From: Yersinia bercovieri ATCC 43970
GTDB taxonomy: Bacteria > Pseudomonadota > Gammaproteobacteria > Enterobacterales > Enterobacteriaceae
Length of the DNA stretch: 64,000 nt
Assembly: GCF_013282745.1 (NCBI RefSeq)
Contig: NZ_CP054044.1
Coordinates: 2,914,001-2,978,000 of the forward strand
Direction: 5' to 3'
Under the pieces are notes generated by a model. That model made no database searches. It was given only the letters and a program-made list of their open reading frames with translations, and was not told the DNA's origin. A program made the position numbers and the translations under genes. This document shows positions 1 through 10,581 of the stretch, one piece after another; the first letter of the stretch is position 1, and each line of letters starts with the position of its first letter.

Positions 1-1978
1 AGTGCTCTTTATGTAGGTTGTTAACTGATTTTATCTGCGTGGTATTGATATTGTAGCGCTCTAATATTCTCTCTAACTCCACCATGTCTTGTATATTTTT
101 TAGTTTCACTGCTGCATAGCGCTGGGCGCTGTTTTTAATGAAAATAAGTAAGGGAGAGGGAGCATCCTCTCGATCTGCCAGATAAAAGTCATCTATCACT
201 TTCAGTACTCTGACTGCTTGTTGGGAACCATTTTCGTTAATATAAAATAGATTGTTCAGTACCTGATCATAGGAGCGTAATCCCATTAAAGTTATAAACG
301 ATTTTGTGACAATAGCATGATACACATTGTTGTTGTCGCTGGGTAATAGTGGGTTCTCTTTACCTGCCACTATTTTTACTCCCCAGGTATTAATGAAATT
401 CTTATCTGCGGTGAGTGAGTTAACTGTACTTAGTTTGTCTTTCTCTTGCTGATTGTGATGGAATACCGAGGTATTAGTTCGCGACATATCAAATGGTCGC
501 CAGCTACTCATGGCGATATTATCAACTCCAATGGCGCTTCTTAATTCATCTTGTAAACTATTTATGACGGTTTTTGATTTCAATTCATCACTTAATGCAA
601 ATGTCACTACATTTTCTTTTTCATAGCCAAAGTTGTCATTTTGCATAAAACGCATCTGTGTCATTATACCTGCCCATAAATATATGATGGTGCCGGCAAT
701 AATAATTTGTATACAAAACATGATGCTATGTATATAGCGCAAGCGAGGTTGTTGAGCATAGAGGCTGATATCATAGGTGTTGTTGGGGAAAATAAAAGCA
801 CACAGAAAAATACAGTGAGCGAGTAAAATAGCAACATAAGTTGCTACTGATGTTATGGTCAATGCGGTTAAGAAATCGCGCTCACCTTGAATGAACATCA
901 ACTCCCTGATGCTATCTGAAAGTTGCGTGAGAGAGATTAAAATAAAAAGAACAAGTAACAGCATAAATGCTGTTTGTAATGTCGCGATAAAGAATGATTC
1001 AGTGAGTAACTGATAATGGGATGCGCCAACTGCTTTCTTTATATAAAAGCTGCTTCTCTTGTTTGTATTGATTACATTGTTGATATTGAAGAAATTCATC
1101 ATAGTCGCAAAAAAAACAAACAAACCTGAGGCGTAGAGAGTATTTAAGTAGGAGACTGAAATTACTGTGCTTATTTCATCTGGCAATGCATTGTCGTAAT
1201 GAATGTCGGTAATGTTTCTGGCGGAAAGTTGAATGAACTCTTCAGGGCTAAAGGGGGCGCCGGGGAGTTGAGGTGCGTGTTGGATAATGTGCGAATTTAA
1301 TTGTTCAGGAGTGGGCTTTATAGCTGATTTCATCGTGATAAAAGCATAGGCGTGTGTATCATACCAGTCATGCCTTTTATCATGGTAACCTTCCATTATC
1401 TCGGAGGAGAAGGCAATAACTGCAGTGGTTTTAAAACGGCTAGATGCGTTGAGTTCAACGACATCTTTAATGATATATTGCTCTTTATCCCCTAATGTAA
1501 TTATCTGCCCTTTAGGGGCATCCAAATGTAGATATTGCTGATTAAATTCAGGGGTGATGATGATTTCATTCTTCGCCAGATAGGGGATTTTTTGTTGATA
1601 TAGGTTTAAGGTGCTGAGAAGATTAGTGCTAACTGCATAGATATCAACATTTGAGTACGCCTTATCATTAACCTGCAAACGGGTAAGTATCCGTACGATA
1701 TAATCCACTTGCTTAATATTTTTATCACTTTTTAGTACTGAAATAAGTGGTAGAGGGACTTGCGCTGATTTAACTTCTTCCCCGTTAGGTAGATTAAATG
1801 TGGTCTCTACCCTATAGATATTATTATAGTTATTATTGTGTTTTTCAATACGATAATCTGTTAGGTAAAGAAGTAATACCAAAAAAGATGATATCAATCC
1901 AATAGCCGTTATTACTATTGCTAACAGGCTTGATAGCGGGCTTAGCTTCAGGTCATTGAAAAATTCACTTGTTAGCAT
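1..1978 (-). CDS. MacB/FtsX-type ABC transporter permease, DarB-like, 3' part outside the window
   Basis: Open from an ATG at 1978 down to base 1 without a stop, so at least 659 residues are visible and the C-terminus is missing. The translation starts MLTSEFFNDLKLSPLSSLL, with a membrane segment near residues 16-36 and then a large extracytoplasmic domain. Three hydrophobic segments follow at about residues 285-390, with the MacB-family signature KKAVGASHYQL after the first (near residue 320). A further membrane pair and a second soluble domain come next. This is the layout of SalY/MacB permeases with two FtsX modules. It lies 190 bases downstream of the WSWSKSF peptide gene on the same strand, as darB follows darA, so export of the mature peptide across the envelope is inferred. 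The partner ATPase and membrane-fusion genes would lie left of base 1. Family assignment is firm; the darobactin role rests on context. Confidence 0.82.
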   Translation of the reverse strand, partial: MLTSEFFNDLKLSPLSSLLAIVITAIGLISSFLVLLLYLTDYRIEKHNNNYNNIYRVETTFNLPNGEEVKSAQVPLPLISVLKSDKNIKQVDYIVRILTRLQVNDKAYSNVDIYAVSTNLLSTLNLYQQKIPYLAKNEIIITPEFNQQYLHLDAPKGQIITLGDKEQYIIKDVVELNASSRFKTTAVIAFSSEIMEGYHDKRHDWYDTHAYAFITMKSAIKPTPEQLNSHIIQHAPQLPGAPFSPEEFIQLSARNITDIHYDNALPDEISTVISVSYLNTLYASGLFVFFATMMNFFNINNVINTNKRSSFYIKKAVGASHYQLLTESFFIATLQTAFMLLLVLFILISLTQLSDSIRELMFIQGERDFLTALTITSVATYVAILLAHCIFLCAFIFPNNTYDISLYAQQPRLRYIHSIMFCIQIIIAGTIIYLWAGIMTQMRFMQNDNFGYEKENVVTFALSDELKSKTVINSLQDELRSAIGVDNIAMSSWRPFDMSRTNTSVFHHNQQEKDKLSTVNSLTADKNFINTWGVKIVAGKENPLLPSDNNNVYHAIVTKSFITLMGLRSYDQVLNNLFYINENGSQQAVRVLKVIDDFYLADREDAPSPLLIFIKNSAQRYAAVKLKNIQDMVELERILERYNINTTQIKSVNNLHKEH

Positions 1979-2106
1979 GGGATTTATCCATTGGCCTTAA
2001 TAAATTTTAGTGATGATGTTATTTATCGTTAATGGTTATACTAATTGTTGTCACCTCATCGAGGTATAATTTTTAAATGGCTTAATATCTCAAAAGAGTG
2101 CTATTA

Positions 2107-2138
2107 AGATTAAGATGCTTATAAAAGCATCTTAATCT
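2107..2138 (-). terminator. Perfect hairpin between peptide precursor and permease genes (attenuator candidate)
   Basis: A 14-base perfect inverted repeat (2107-2120 with 2125-2138, loop of 4) lies 30 bases after the stop of the peptide gene. On the minus strand, the direction of these genes, no U-run follows, so it is a weak or partial terminator at best. On the plus strand a T-rich stretch follows. A hairpin here could stabilise the short precursor mRNA and lower read-through into the exporter genes, as in other RiPP clusters. That role is inferred. Confidence 0.6.
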
Positions 2139-2167
2139 ATTTTTACTAAATGATTTCATTGGCTACT

Positions 2168-2380
2168 TTATTGTTGTGTAAAGCTTTTTGACCAGCTCCA
2201 GGCCGTTATTTCGTTATTGAAATTGTTATTTTTTAGATTTTCAATTTCATGGTCACTAATAGAGAGTAAATTACTTTTAAATGATTGGTCTAACGATTCT
2301 AACTTAGCTTTTAATGCCATTAAGTTACTATTGCTTGTTTTTCTATCTGTGTGGTGTGAAGTATACATATAATTCTCCAT
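2168..2380 (-). CDS. darA: Darobactin-type RiPP precursor peptide (core WSWSKSF)
   Basis: A 70-residue peptide with a polar leader that includes LLSISDHEIENLKN (residues 38-51), then EITA, the core W61-S-W-S-K-S-F67 and a three-residue tail TQQ. The core is encoded at 2180-2200. Darobactin A has the core WNWSKSF, with an ether link between W1 and W3 and a carbon-carbon link between W3 and K5. W1, W3 and K5 are all kept here and only position 2 (N to S) differs. An AAAGGA lies 8 bases before the ATG at 2380. A second ATG at codon 5 has GGAG 7 bases upstream, so a 66-residue form is possible. The next gene on this strand is a MacB-type permease, as in dar clusters. The maturase is not in the window, so production is inferred; the core match and synteny make the family call strong. 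Confidence 0.9.
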   Translation of the reverse strand: MENYMYTSHHTDRKTSNSNLMALKAKLESLDQSFKSNLLSISDHEIENLKNNNFNNEITAWSWSKSFTQQ

Positions 2381-2565
2381 TTAAATAGTTTCCTTTAGAT
2401 GCTGCTCAATATTGGTATCTATTGAGCCAGTTATTTGTAATTCTTTTTCACCATTTTATCAACGTTTTTTTGCAGTGAGTTTTATAATGCTTAATTAATT
2501 TTATTATTGCATTGAATACTTATTGGTTATTAACGTAACGAGAATAACTTTCGACATCCACTATT

Positions 2566-2589
2566 AAATAAAAAGCCCCGCAGGGGCTT
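2566..2589 (-). terminator. Rho-independent terminator of frmA-fghA
   Basis: The stem AAGCCCC (2573-2579) pairs with GGGGCTT (2583-2589) around a 3-base loop. On the minus strand it runs into a T-rich tail (2566-2572). It sits 40 bases after the stop of the S-formylglutathione hydrolase gene and separates that operon from the peptide cluster. Confidence 0.85.
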
Positions 2590-2629
2590 AAGGTATTTAT
2601 ATATAGATAATCCGGTCAGTTACCCCCTG

Positions 2630-3472
2630 TTAGGGGTGTAAATGCTCTGCATGGAAACGCAGATGATCTTCAATAAATGTCGCTATGGTAAAATAGCTAT
2701 GATCATAACCTGGCTGAATACGCAGAGTCAGTGGCCAGTCACGTTGGCGCGCCAGTTCGGCTAATTTTGCTGGTTGCAACTGCTCGGCAAGGAACTGATC
2801 GCCATCGCCTTGATCGACCAACATAGGTAACTGAACTGCTGCATGGGTCAGTAAATGGCAACTATCGTACTCTAGCCATTGGCTCTCATCACGGCCCAGA
2901 TAGGCAGTAAAGGCTTTGCGGCCCCAAGGCACCTGACACGGATTCACTATCGGCGCAAAAGCAGACGCTGACTTATATTGCAGCGGGTTGCGCAGCGCCA
3001 ACATCAGCGCTCCGTGACCACCCATTGAGTGGCCACTAATAGATTGACGTTCACTAACACTAAAGTGCTGGCGGATCAGGGCGGGCAACTCCTGGCTGAT
3101 ATAGTCGTACATCCGAAAATGTGTCGACCAAGGGGCTTGGGTTGCATTCAGATAAAACCCCGCCCCCTGACCCAAGTCATAACCATCGTCATTAGGAACG
3201 TCTTCGCCACGTGGGCTGGTATCGGGCATTACCAACACCAATCCCAGTTCCGCGGCAATTCGCTGTGCACCAGCTTTCAGTGTGAAATTTTCATCATTAC
3301 AGGTTAGCCCCGACAGCCAGTAGAGCACTGGCGGTGGGTTATCATCCCGTGGTGGTGGCAGATAGATGCTGAAAGTCATATTGCAATTCAGGCTGCTGGC
3401 GGCATGGCGATAGCGTTGCTGCCATCCACCAAACATCCGGTGCTCTTCGAGAAGTTCAAGTGACGTATTCAT
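2630..3472 (-). CDS. fghA: S-formylglutathione hydrolase
   Basis: 280 residues, the usual length for this esterase-D/FrmB/YeiG family. It hydrolyses S-formylglutathione to formate and glutathione, the second step of glutathione-dependent formaldehyde removal in the cytoplasm. The nucleophile elbow GHSMGGHGA puts the catalytic serine at residue 149. A GDGDQF acid motif and the histidine of YDHSYF near the C-terminus complete the triad. The gene starts 20 bases after frmA on the same strand, with GGAGG 10 bases before the ATG, so the two enzymes are co-transcribed. The formate it releases is also the substrate of the fdhF pathway in this window, but no direct link is implied. In E. coli the yeiG homologue is next to folE, as here within 4 kb. 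Confidence 0.95.
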   Translation of the reverse strand: MNTSLELLEEHRMFGGWQQRYRHAASSLNCNMTFSIYLPPPRDDNPPPVLYWLSGLTCNDENFTLKAGAQRIAAELGLVLVMPDTSPRGEDVPNDDGYDLGQGAGFYLNATQAPWSTHFRMYDYISQELPALIRQHFSVSERQSISGHSMGGHGALMLALRNPLQYKSASAFAPIVNPCQVPWGRKAFTAYLGRDESQWLEYDSCHLLTHAAVQLPMLVDQGDGDQFLAEQLQPAKLAELARQRDWPLTLRIQPGYDHSYFTIATFIEDHLRFHAEHLHP

Positions 3473-3492
3473 GCGTTGTCTGCCTCCTTGCT

Positions 3493-4668
<1,176 letters not shown>

Positions 4669-4790
4669 TTATGATGTGTGTTATATAAATATATTCGTTA
4701 TGTATCATATATGTTGCGCGTGTTCTTGCGGGAAAACTGCAACTTATATTGTATGTATTATGACCGGAAACTTCAGTTTTGCTTGCTCAA

Positions 4791-5660
4791 TCAATGGGTT
4801 TCAATCTGTTCGATGATCAGCTCTTTCAGTGCGCGGACATTGGGGCTAAAGGCGTCTTTACGCCAAATAAGCCAGGTGGCGGTGTCGGCAATATCCGCTG
4901 GTAATTGATGGACTTGCACTCGTTCATAGCCCGGTAATAGCGCTAATACGGCGTGTGGGATCAGCGCCAGCCCGGCACCACTTGCCACACAGGCTAGCAT
5001 GGCATGGTAGGAGTGAATTTCCATAATATGGCCCGGCAGGACACCGGCCTGACGGAACCAACTCTCCAGCCGCAGCCGGTAAGAACAGCTGGGGCGAAAG
5101 GCGAAGAGCGTCTCATCCACGGCATCACGAGCTTGCAGAATAGGTGGGTGATCGAGACAAGAAATGATCACCAGTTGCTCCTCGAAAGAGCGGCAGCCGT
5201 GCAGTTCATCGTGCTGAACAGGGCCATCGACCAGGGCTGTCGCCAGGGTTCCGGCACGGACTTGCTCAATGATTTCACCTGAAGTCCCGGTGGTCAGCGA
5301 CAAAGAGACCTTGGGATAGCGCTGGTGATAAGCCGCCAACAAATTGGGCAGGCGGGTTGCCGCAGTGCTCTCCATTGAGCCTAGCGGGAAGTTGCCTGCC
5401 GGTTCACCCGCATGGGTAATGCGCATCGCCTCTTCGCTCAGCGCCAGAATTCGGTTGGCGTAGCAGAGAAAGTTGTGGCCCATGGGGGACAAGCGCAGGC
5501 GCTGCTTTTCGCGGATAAACAGGTCTGCGCCCAGCTCAATTTCAAGCTGACGCAGGCGTGTGGTTAAATTTGAAGGAACGCGGTGCATCTGCTCCGCTGC
5601 TCTGGCAACGGAACCGGTTTCCGCCACGCAGCAAAACATGCGTAGCTGGGTCAGATCCAT
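4791..5660 (-). CDS. LysR-family transcriptional regulator
   Basis: 289 residues with an N-terminal winged helix-turn-helix (about residues 1-60, starting MDLTQLRMFCCVAETGS) and a LysR substrate-binding domain (about 90-289). It is divergent from an MFS permease gene, with a 138-base gap between the starts, the usual arrangement in which a LysR protein controls its divergent neighbour. It could also affect frmA-fghA downstream. The ligand is unknown and no clear T-N11-A operator stood out in the shared promoter region. Confidence 0.88.
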   Translation of the reverse strand: MDLTQLRMFCCVAETGSVARAAEQMHRVPSNLTTRLRQLEIELGADLFIREKQRLRLSPMGHNFLCYANRILALSEEAMRITHAGEPAGNFPLGSMESTAATRLPNLLAAYHQRYPKVSLSLTTGTSGEIIEQVRAGTLATALVDGPVQHDELHGCRSFEEQLVIISCLDHPPILQARDAVDETLFAFRPSCSYRLRLESWFRQAGVLPGHIMEIHSYHAMLACVASGAGLALIPHAVLALLPGYERVQVHQLPADIADTATWLIWRKDAFSPNVRALKELIIEQIETH

Positions 5661-5798
5661 ATGTATTCTCTTTTTGTGATGAACTTAATGAGTATTATTC
5701 ATTTTTTGTGATTCTAATGCTCAGGCATGATATTGGCAACTCTCTTTTAACGGACTGGCAGAGTGATCCGCTGGCAGAGTAATGAATAGGTGGGGTGG

Positions 5799-6953
5799 AT
5801 GGCATTAAGAATCGCAATAAGTGGCTTTCTGGCATTAGTCGTTGCAATGGGGATTGGGCGGTTTGCTTTTACGCCACAAGTGCCACTGATGATTGCAGAG
5901 CATCAATTTACTTTGACCGGCGCGGGGTTAGTTGCGGCCTTTAATTATCTGGGCTATCTGTTTGGTGCCTTTGATGCTATGCGGGCCAGTCGCCATGTTG
6001 AACGGCGCTTATGGTTGGGGCTGTGGGGGGCAGTAGCCCTGACGCTACTGTCGGCGGTAGTTGACGGGCCGTGGTGGCATGGGGTGGTGCGGTTTGCCAT
6101 TGGTTGGGCCAGTGGTTGGTCGATGGTGCTGATCGCGGCCTGGACCAATGAACGTCTGGCGCATTTTGGTCGCCCCGCACTTAGCGCCGCCGTATTTGCC
6201 GGGCCGGGGGCCGGTATATTCATCAGCGGTATGCTCGCTGTGCTTATCCATAGTTATGAGTTATCAGCGGCACAGGCCTGGATCCTGTATGGCGTATTGG
6301 CACTGGTTATTATTGCCGCCATAAGTATCAATCTGCCACGGAGTGGGGAGCTGCATCGCCCCCATATTGCTGCGGTTCCGCTGATCTTAACCCCGGCGCT
6401 AAAACGTCTGGTTTGGAGCTACAGTCTGGCGGGATTTGGCTATATTCTGCCCGCCACTTTTCTGTCACAAATGGCCAGCGCGCGTTTTCCCGACAGCCTA
6501 TTTGCTCAGTTCGTTTGGCCGGTGTTCGGCGGGGCGGCAGTCATCGGGATCACTATCGGTATTCTGACTCGCCACTGTTTGACCGCACAGACGCGTCTGG
6601 CGCTGACATTATGGGTTCAGGCGCTGGGCGTACTCTGTGCCGAGTTAGTTCCTGGAGTCAGTGGGTTGGCATTAGGCGCACTATTGACCGGCGGCGGCTT
6701 CCTCAGTGTGGTTCAGCTCTCATTGCAGCATGGCCGTGAGTTGGCACCAGAACATACCCGCTATATGGCTGGGTTGTTGACCACGGGTTATGCCATTGGG
6801 CAGTTGGTCGGCCCGATACTGTCGGCTATCTCAACCGCATTAACCCATCGGCTGGAACCGGCGCTCTATGTGGCGGTGGTCGCGCTGGTGATTGCCGGTG
6901 CACTGGTGATTAAAACCCCGGCTCGCGCCCGTGAAGCGGTGGTGGTGGGATGA
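5799..6953 (+). CDS. MFS transporter of the YbfB/YjiJ type
   Basis: 384 residues, strongly hydrophobic throughout, with about 12 membrane helices. The N-terminus MALRIAISGFLALVVAMGIG followed by RFAFTPQVPLM is characteristic of the YbfB/YjiJ group of the major facilitator superfamily. I chose the ATG at 5799. A GTG at 5790 would add three residues (MGW), but the family pattern begins at the ATG. It is divergent from the LysR gene, which probably regulates it. The substrate is unknown. Confidence 0.86.
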   Translation: MALRIAISGFLALVVAMGIGRFAFTPQVPLMIAEHQFTLTGAGLVAAFNYLGYLFGAFDAMRASRHVERRLWLGLWGAVALTLLSAVVDGPWWHGVVRFAIGWASGWSMVLIAAWTNERLAHFGRPALSAAVFAGPGAGIFISGMLAVLIHSYELSAAQAWILYGVLALVIIAAISINLPRSGELHRPHIAAVPLILTPALKRLVWSYSLAGFGYILPATFLSQMASARFPDSLFAQFVWPVFGGAAVIGITIGILTRHCLTAQTRLALTLWVQALGVLCAELVPGVSGLALGALLTGGGFLSVVQLSLQHGRELAPEHTRYMAGLLTTGYAIGQLVGPILSAISTALTHRLEPALYVAVVALVIAGALVIKTPARAREAVVVG

Positions 6954-7127
6954 TTGGCGGCTAAGGGATAAGCCGAGACTGGCGCTCATCATGACAGAGA
7001 GAACCATTGGATATGAATAACAATCACTGGATAATCATTTTGCTCTCAACTACAGTGTGGTGCAAAATCTGGGTGTGATCTGCATCATGTTTATCTCGTC
7101 CGGACGCGTAGCCTGTTGGAGAAAAGA

Positions 7128-7790
7128 ATGTCATCGCTAAGTAAAGAAGCTGAGCTGGTTCATGAAGCGCTGCTGGCTCGTGGCCTCGAAACCCCATTGC
7201 GCAAGCAAGAGTTAGATGCCGAAACGCGCAAGACTTTGATTCAAGAGCATATGACCCAAGTCATGCAATTATTGAATCTGGATTTAACTGACGACAGCTT
7301 GGCTGATACGCCAAGACGTATTGCCAAAATGTATGTTGATGAGATTTTCTCCGGACTGGATTACGAAAATTTCCCCAAAATCACCTTGATTGAGAATAAA
7401 ATGAAGGTCGATGAGATGGTCACGGTACGGGATATCACCCTCACCAGCACCTGCGAACATCATTTTGTGACTATCGATGGTAAAGCCACGGTGGCGTATA
7501 TTCCTAAAGATAGCGTGATTGGGTTATCCAAAATCAACCGCATCGTGCAGTTCTTCGCCCAGCGCCCGCAAGTGCAGGAGCGATTGACGCAGCAAATTCT
7601 GCTGGCGTTACAGACGCTATTGGGCACAAATAATGTCGCTGTTTCGATTGATGCGGTGCATTATTGTGTCAAAGCACGGGGCATCCGTGATGCAACCAGT
7701 GCCACCACCACCACATCATTAGGCGGATTATTCAAATCCAGCCAGAATACTCGCCAGGAATTCCTGCGCGCTGTTCGTCATAATAGCTAA
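7128..7790 (+). CDS. folE: GTP cyclohydrolase I type 1
   Basis: 220 residues. It converts GTP to 7,8-dihydroneopterin triphosphate, the first step of tetrahydrofolate synthesis. The sequence is nearly E. coli Fol[17 protein letters not shown] at the start, the zinc ligands in CEHHF and VHYCVKARG, and the GLSKINR segment. A TTG at 7116 is in frame, but the ATG at 7128 has GGAG 6 bases upstream and matches the E. coli N-terminus. yeiB follows 45 bases later on the same strand, so the two may share a transcript. Confidence 0.97.
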   Translation: MSSLSKEAELVHEALLARGLETPLRKQELDAETRKTLIQEHMTQVMQLLNLDLTDDSLADTPRRIAKMYVDEIFSGLDYENFPKITLIENKMKVDEMVTVRDITLTSTCEHHFVTIDGKATVAYIPKDSVIGLSKINRIVQFFAQRPQVQERLTQQILLALQTLLGTNNVAVSIDAVHYCVKARGIRDATSATTTTSLGGLFKSSQNTRQEFLRAVRHNS

Positions 7791-7835
7791 TATCACCACG
7801 GCTAATTAGCCTTTTGTCACAGCGGGCACCAATGG

Positions 7836-9026
7836 GTGCCCATGCACAGGATGTCGGGTATGCGTCAACGCATCGCAACGTTAGACAGTGCGCGCGGGCT
7901 GGCCATTCTTGGCATTCTGCTGCTCAATATCAGCGCCTTTGGCCTGCCAAAGGCCGCTTATCTAAATCCCGCTTATCTGGGTCTCCCCTCACTGTCTGAT
8001 AGCTGGAGTTGGGCCATTCTCGATATTGTGGCGCAGGCGAAGTTTTTGTCCATTTTTGCCATTTTATTTGGCGCGGGCCTTGAACTGCTGCTTAAGCGGG
8101 GTAAGGGCTGGATACGGGCGCGCCTCTCCTTGCTGCTCTTACTGGGATTGATTCACGGCATCTTCTTCTGGGATGGAGACATCTTATTTGCTTATGGTTT
8201 GATTGGCCTGGTGTGTTGGCGAATGATCCGTGATGCTAAAGATGCCGCCAGCTTACTGCGTACTGGTGCGGTGCTTTACCTGCTCGGGGTCGCGGTACTA
8301 TTGCTACTGGGATTTGTCACCAGCGGAGAGCCGGGCCGCTTCTGGCAACCGGGGCCAGCAGATCTGCAATATGAGCAATTCTGGAAGCTGCAAGGGGGGA
8401 TGGAGGCGTGGAAGAATCGGCTGGATCTGTTGTCATCCAATTTGATCGCCATCGGCGCGCAATATGGCTGGGAACTGGCAGGCTCCATGCTATTTGGTGC
8501 AGGATTAATGCGCTCCGGCTGGCTGCGCGGCGAGTTCAGCTTACACCACTACCGGCTGATTGCAGCATGGTTGATACCGCTTTCATTGCTGATCCAGATA
8601 CCGGGAGTGGCGCTGCAATGGGCTGTCGGCTGGGATTACCGCTGGACGGGCTTTTTGCTGCAAGTCCCCCGTGAGTTAGGTGCGCCATTACAGGCGCTGG
8701 GGTATCTGGCACTACTCTATGGCTTCTGGCCGACATTGTCCGGCTTGCGTGTTAGCCATTGGCTGTCACAGGTTGGCCGAATGGCGCTAAGCAACTATTT
8801 GCTGCAAACATTGATATGCACGCTGCTCTTCTATCACTTCGGCTTATACCAGCAACTTGACCGCTTGCAGTTGCTGGCAGTAGTGCCGCTGGTCTGGCTG
8901 TGTAACATTCTCTTCTCTCTGTTTTGGCTAGGTTATTTTTCCCAAGGGCCGGTCGAATGGCTATGGCGAAAATTGACTGCATATGCCTGTGGTCAATCGT
9001 TACAACCTCGCAACACTAAGCCCTGA
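7836..9026 (+). CDS. yeiB: DUF418 inner-membrane protein YeiB
   Basis: About 390 residues with roughly ten hydrophobic segments; a DUF418 protein. The stretch LGILLLNISAFGLPKAAYLN is typical of E. coli YeiB, and the folE-yeiB-galS order is the same. The start is uncertain: GTG at 7836, or in-frame ATGs at 7842, 7851 and 7860. The conserved part begins at RIATLDSARG, so any of these would work. No biochemical function is established that I can rely on. Confidence 0.88.
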   Translation: MPMHRMSGMRQRIATLDSARGLAILGILLLNISAFGLPKAAYLNPAYLGLPSLSDSWSWAILDIVAQAKFLSIFAILFGAGLELLLKRGKGWIRARLSLLLLLGLIHGIFFWDGDILFAYGLIGLVCWRMIRDAKDAASLLRTGAVLYLLGVAVLLLLGFVTSGEPGRFWQPGPADLQYEQFWKLQGGMEAWKNRLDLLSSNLIAIGAQYGWELAGSMLFGAGLMRSGWLRGEFSLHHYRLIAAWLIPLSLLIQIPGVALQWAVGWDYRWTGFLLQVPRELGAPLQALGYLALLYGFWPTLSGLRVSHWLSQVGRMALSNYLLQTLICTLLFYHFGLYQQLDRLQLLAVVPLVWLCNILFSLFWLGYFSQGPVEWLWRKLTAYACGQSLQPRNTKP

Positions 9027-9069
9027 ATACGTCCACAAGATAAAAATGATGAGCGGGTTACAAATTTGT

Positions 9070-9104
9070 ATGTAAACGTTTTCTTTCTTGTGACGTATTT
9101 CACG
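9070..9104 (+). promoter_or_regulatory. Gal-type operator and CRP site upstream of galS
   Basis: 9070-9085 (core TGTAAACGTTTTC) resembles the GalR/GalS operator GTGTAANCGNTTNCAC. Next to it, 9089-9104 reads TGTGA-N6-TCACG, one base from the CRP consensus. They lie about 90 bases before the galS start, which suggests GalS autoregulation and cAMP-CRP activation as in E. coli. Confidence 0.68.
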
Positions 9105-9193
9105 TGGCAAATTCAACAAACTGGGTAGGATAGGCCACCTGCCATGCCCAGTGGATCACCAAGCGCATGGTGACTTATTGATAGGGTAAGGTC

Positions 9194-10231
9194 ATGGCCG
9201 CTCTGCATTCATCTGGCAACAGTATTACTATTCGCGATGTGGCCTCACGGGCTGGCGTTTCGTTGGCGACGGTATCGCGAGTTCTCAATAATAGCGCGGC
9301 TATCCGGCCAGAAACCCGTGCCGCAGTGCTGAAAGCGGTGTCTGAACTGGGTTACCGCCCGAATGCCAATGCGCAGGCGCTGGCGACACAAACTAGTGAC
9401 ACGGTTGGTGTGGTGGTGATGGATGTTTCAGATCCCTTTTTTGGTGCCTTGGTGAAAGCGGTAGACACTGTTGCTCAACGGCACCAAAAATACGTGCTGA
9501 TCGGCAATAGTTACCATCAGGCCGACAAAGAGCGTCATGCTATTGAGGTGCTACTCCGTCAGCGGTGTAACTCGTTGGTTGTGCACGCTAAGGCATTGAG
9601 TGACGGCGAGTTAATCGGCTTTTTAGAGCAAGTTCCCGGTATGGTTCTGATTAATCGAATTATTCCTGGGTTTGAGCATCGCTGTGTAGGATTAGACAAT
9701 GTTAGCGGTGCGCAAATGGCGTGCCGGTTGTTGCTCAAACAGGGCCATCAACGTATTGGTTTCCTCGGTTCAAATCACCCTATTGATGATGTCATGCAGC
9801 GCCAGACCGGCTACCGGAATGCACTTGAGGCTGCCGGTATCACTGCTCTCGATAGTTGGCGCGCCTATGGCACGCCAGACCTGGCAGGGGGGGAGCGCGC
9901 TATGATTGATTTGTTGGGGCGCAATTTACAGCTCAGTGCGGTGTTCGCCTATAACGACTCAATGGCTGCTGGCGCATTGGCTGCGCTGAAAGAGAACGGT
10001 ATCAGTGTCCCTGAGCAGTTCTCGCTGGTGGGCTTTGATGACATCCCCATTGCGCGCTATACCAGCCCCAAACTCAGCACAATCCGCTATCCAATTGTTT
10101 CTATGGCAACTTTAGCCACAGAATTGGCTCTGGCCGGTGCAAATCACCCCCTAGATCCTCAGGCGACCTACTGCTTTACACCGACGCTGGTGCCACGGCA
10201 CTCTGTCGCAATTTGTGGCGGCGCTCACTAG
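9194..10231 (+). CDS. galS: LacI-family repressor of the mgl operon, GalS
   Basis: 345 residues. The N-terminal LacI helix-turn-helix ([18 protein letters not shown], about residues 12-29) is followed by a hinge with [11 protein letters not shown] and a periplasmic-binding-like effector domain. It binds galactose or fucose-type inducers and represses mglBAC. Its position directly before mglB, with a Gal operator in front of each gene, supports GalS rather than GalR. AAGG precedes the ATG. Confidence 0.93.
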   Translation: MAALHSSGNSITIRDVASRAGVSLATVSRVLNNSAAIRPETRAAVLKAVSELGYRPNANAQALATQTSDTVGVVVMDVSDPFFGALVKAVDTVAQRHQKYVLIGNSYHQADKERHAIEVLLRQRCNSLVVHAKALSDGELIGFLEQVPGMVLINRIIPGFEHRCVGLDNVSGAQMACRLLLKQGHQRIGFLGSNHPIDDVMQRQTGYRNALEAAGITALDSWRAYGTPDLAGGERAMIDLLGRNLQLSAVFAYNDSMAAGALAALKENGISVPEQFSLVGFDDIPIARYTSPKLSTIRYPIVSMATLATELALAGANHPLDPQATYCFTPTLVPRHSVAICGGAH

Positions 10232-10247
10232 TTAGATATTTATTCTT

Positions 10248-10281
10248 GTGTAACCGTTTTCAATCTGTGAGAAAATTCACA
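10248..10281 (+). promoter_or_regulatory. mgl promoter control sites: Gal operator and perfect CRP site
   Basis: 10248-10263 (GTGTAACCGTTTTCAA) matches the left half and centre of the GalR/GalS operator. 10266-10281 is TGTGA-GAAAAT-TCACA, a perfect CRP palindrome. They overlap the expected mgl promoter region about 300 bases before mglB. The 350-base gap between galS and mglB contains no other gene that I can support. A long leader therefore lies between these sites and the mglB start at 10582. Confidence 0.82.
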
Positions 10282-10581
10282 GATTCTTAACAACGAGCCG
10301 TCTATGCTCTAGCTGTTTTCTACCTGAATGTATCAATATGTCATCGGTTGCCGGATAAAAAAACAGACGGTAGCGGGTTTTAGAATAGCGATTTACAGAC
10401 ATGTGTTCCGCAAACAACTTGTTTGTAAATGACATGGTTTATGACGACTCAGGCGGCTTTTTCGGAGTGGAGTGCGCTCAAGGACGATATATATTCAGTG
10501 TCAGCCGCTTTACGACAGTTTTCTCTCGTTAGGCGATGGTGTTATCACCCTGTACTACCCTACATAAACCCGGAGATACAA

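Noticed and set aside
4678..4908. Small plus-strand frame between frmA and the LysR gene
   Set aside because: It overlaps the LysR 3' end, has no ribosome site and its translation resembles no protein.
10429..10581. Longer MglB start at 10429
   Set aside because: It would bury the signal peptide 51 residues into the protein. The ATG at 10582 with GGAG gives the normal precursor.
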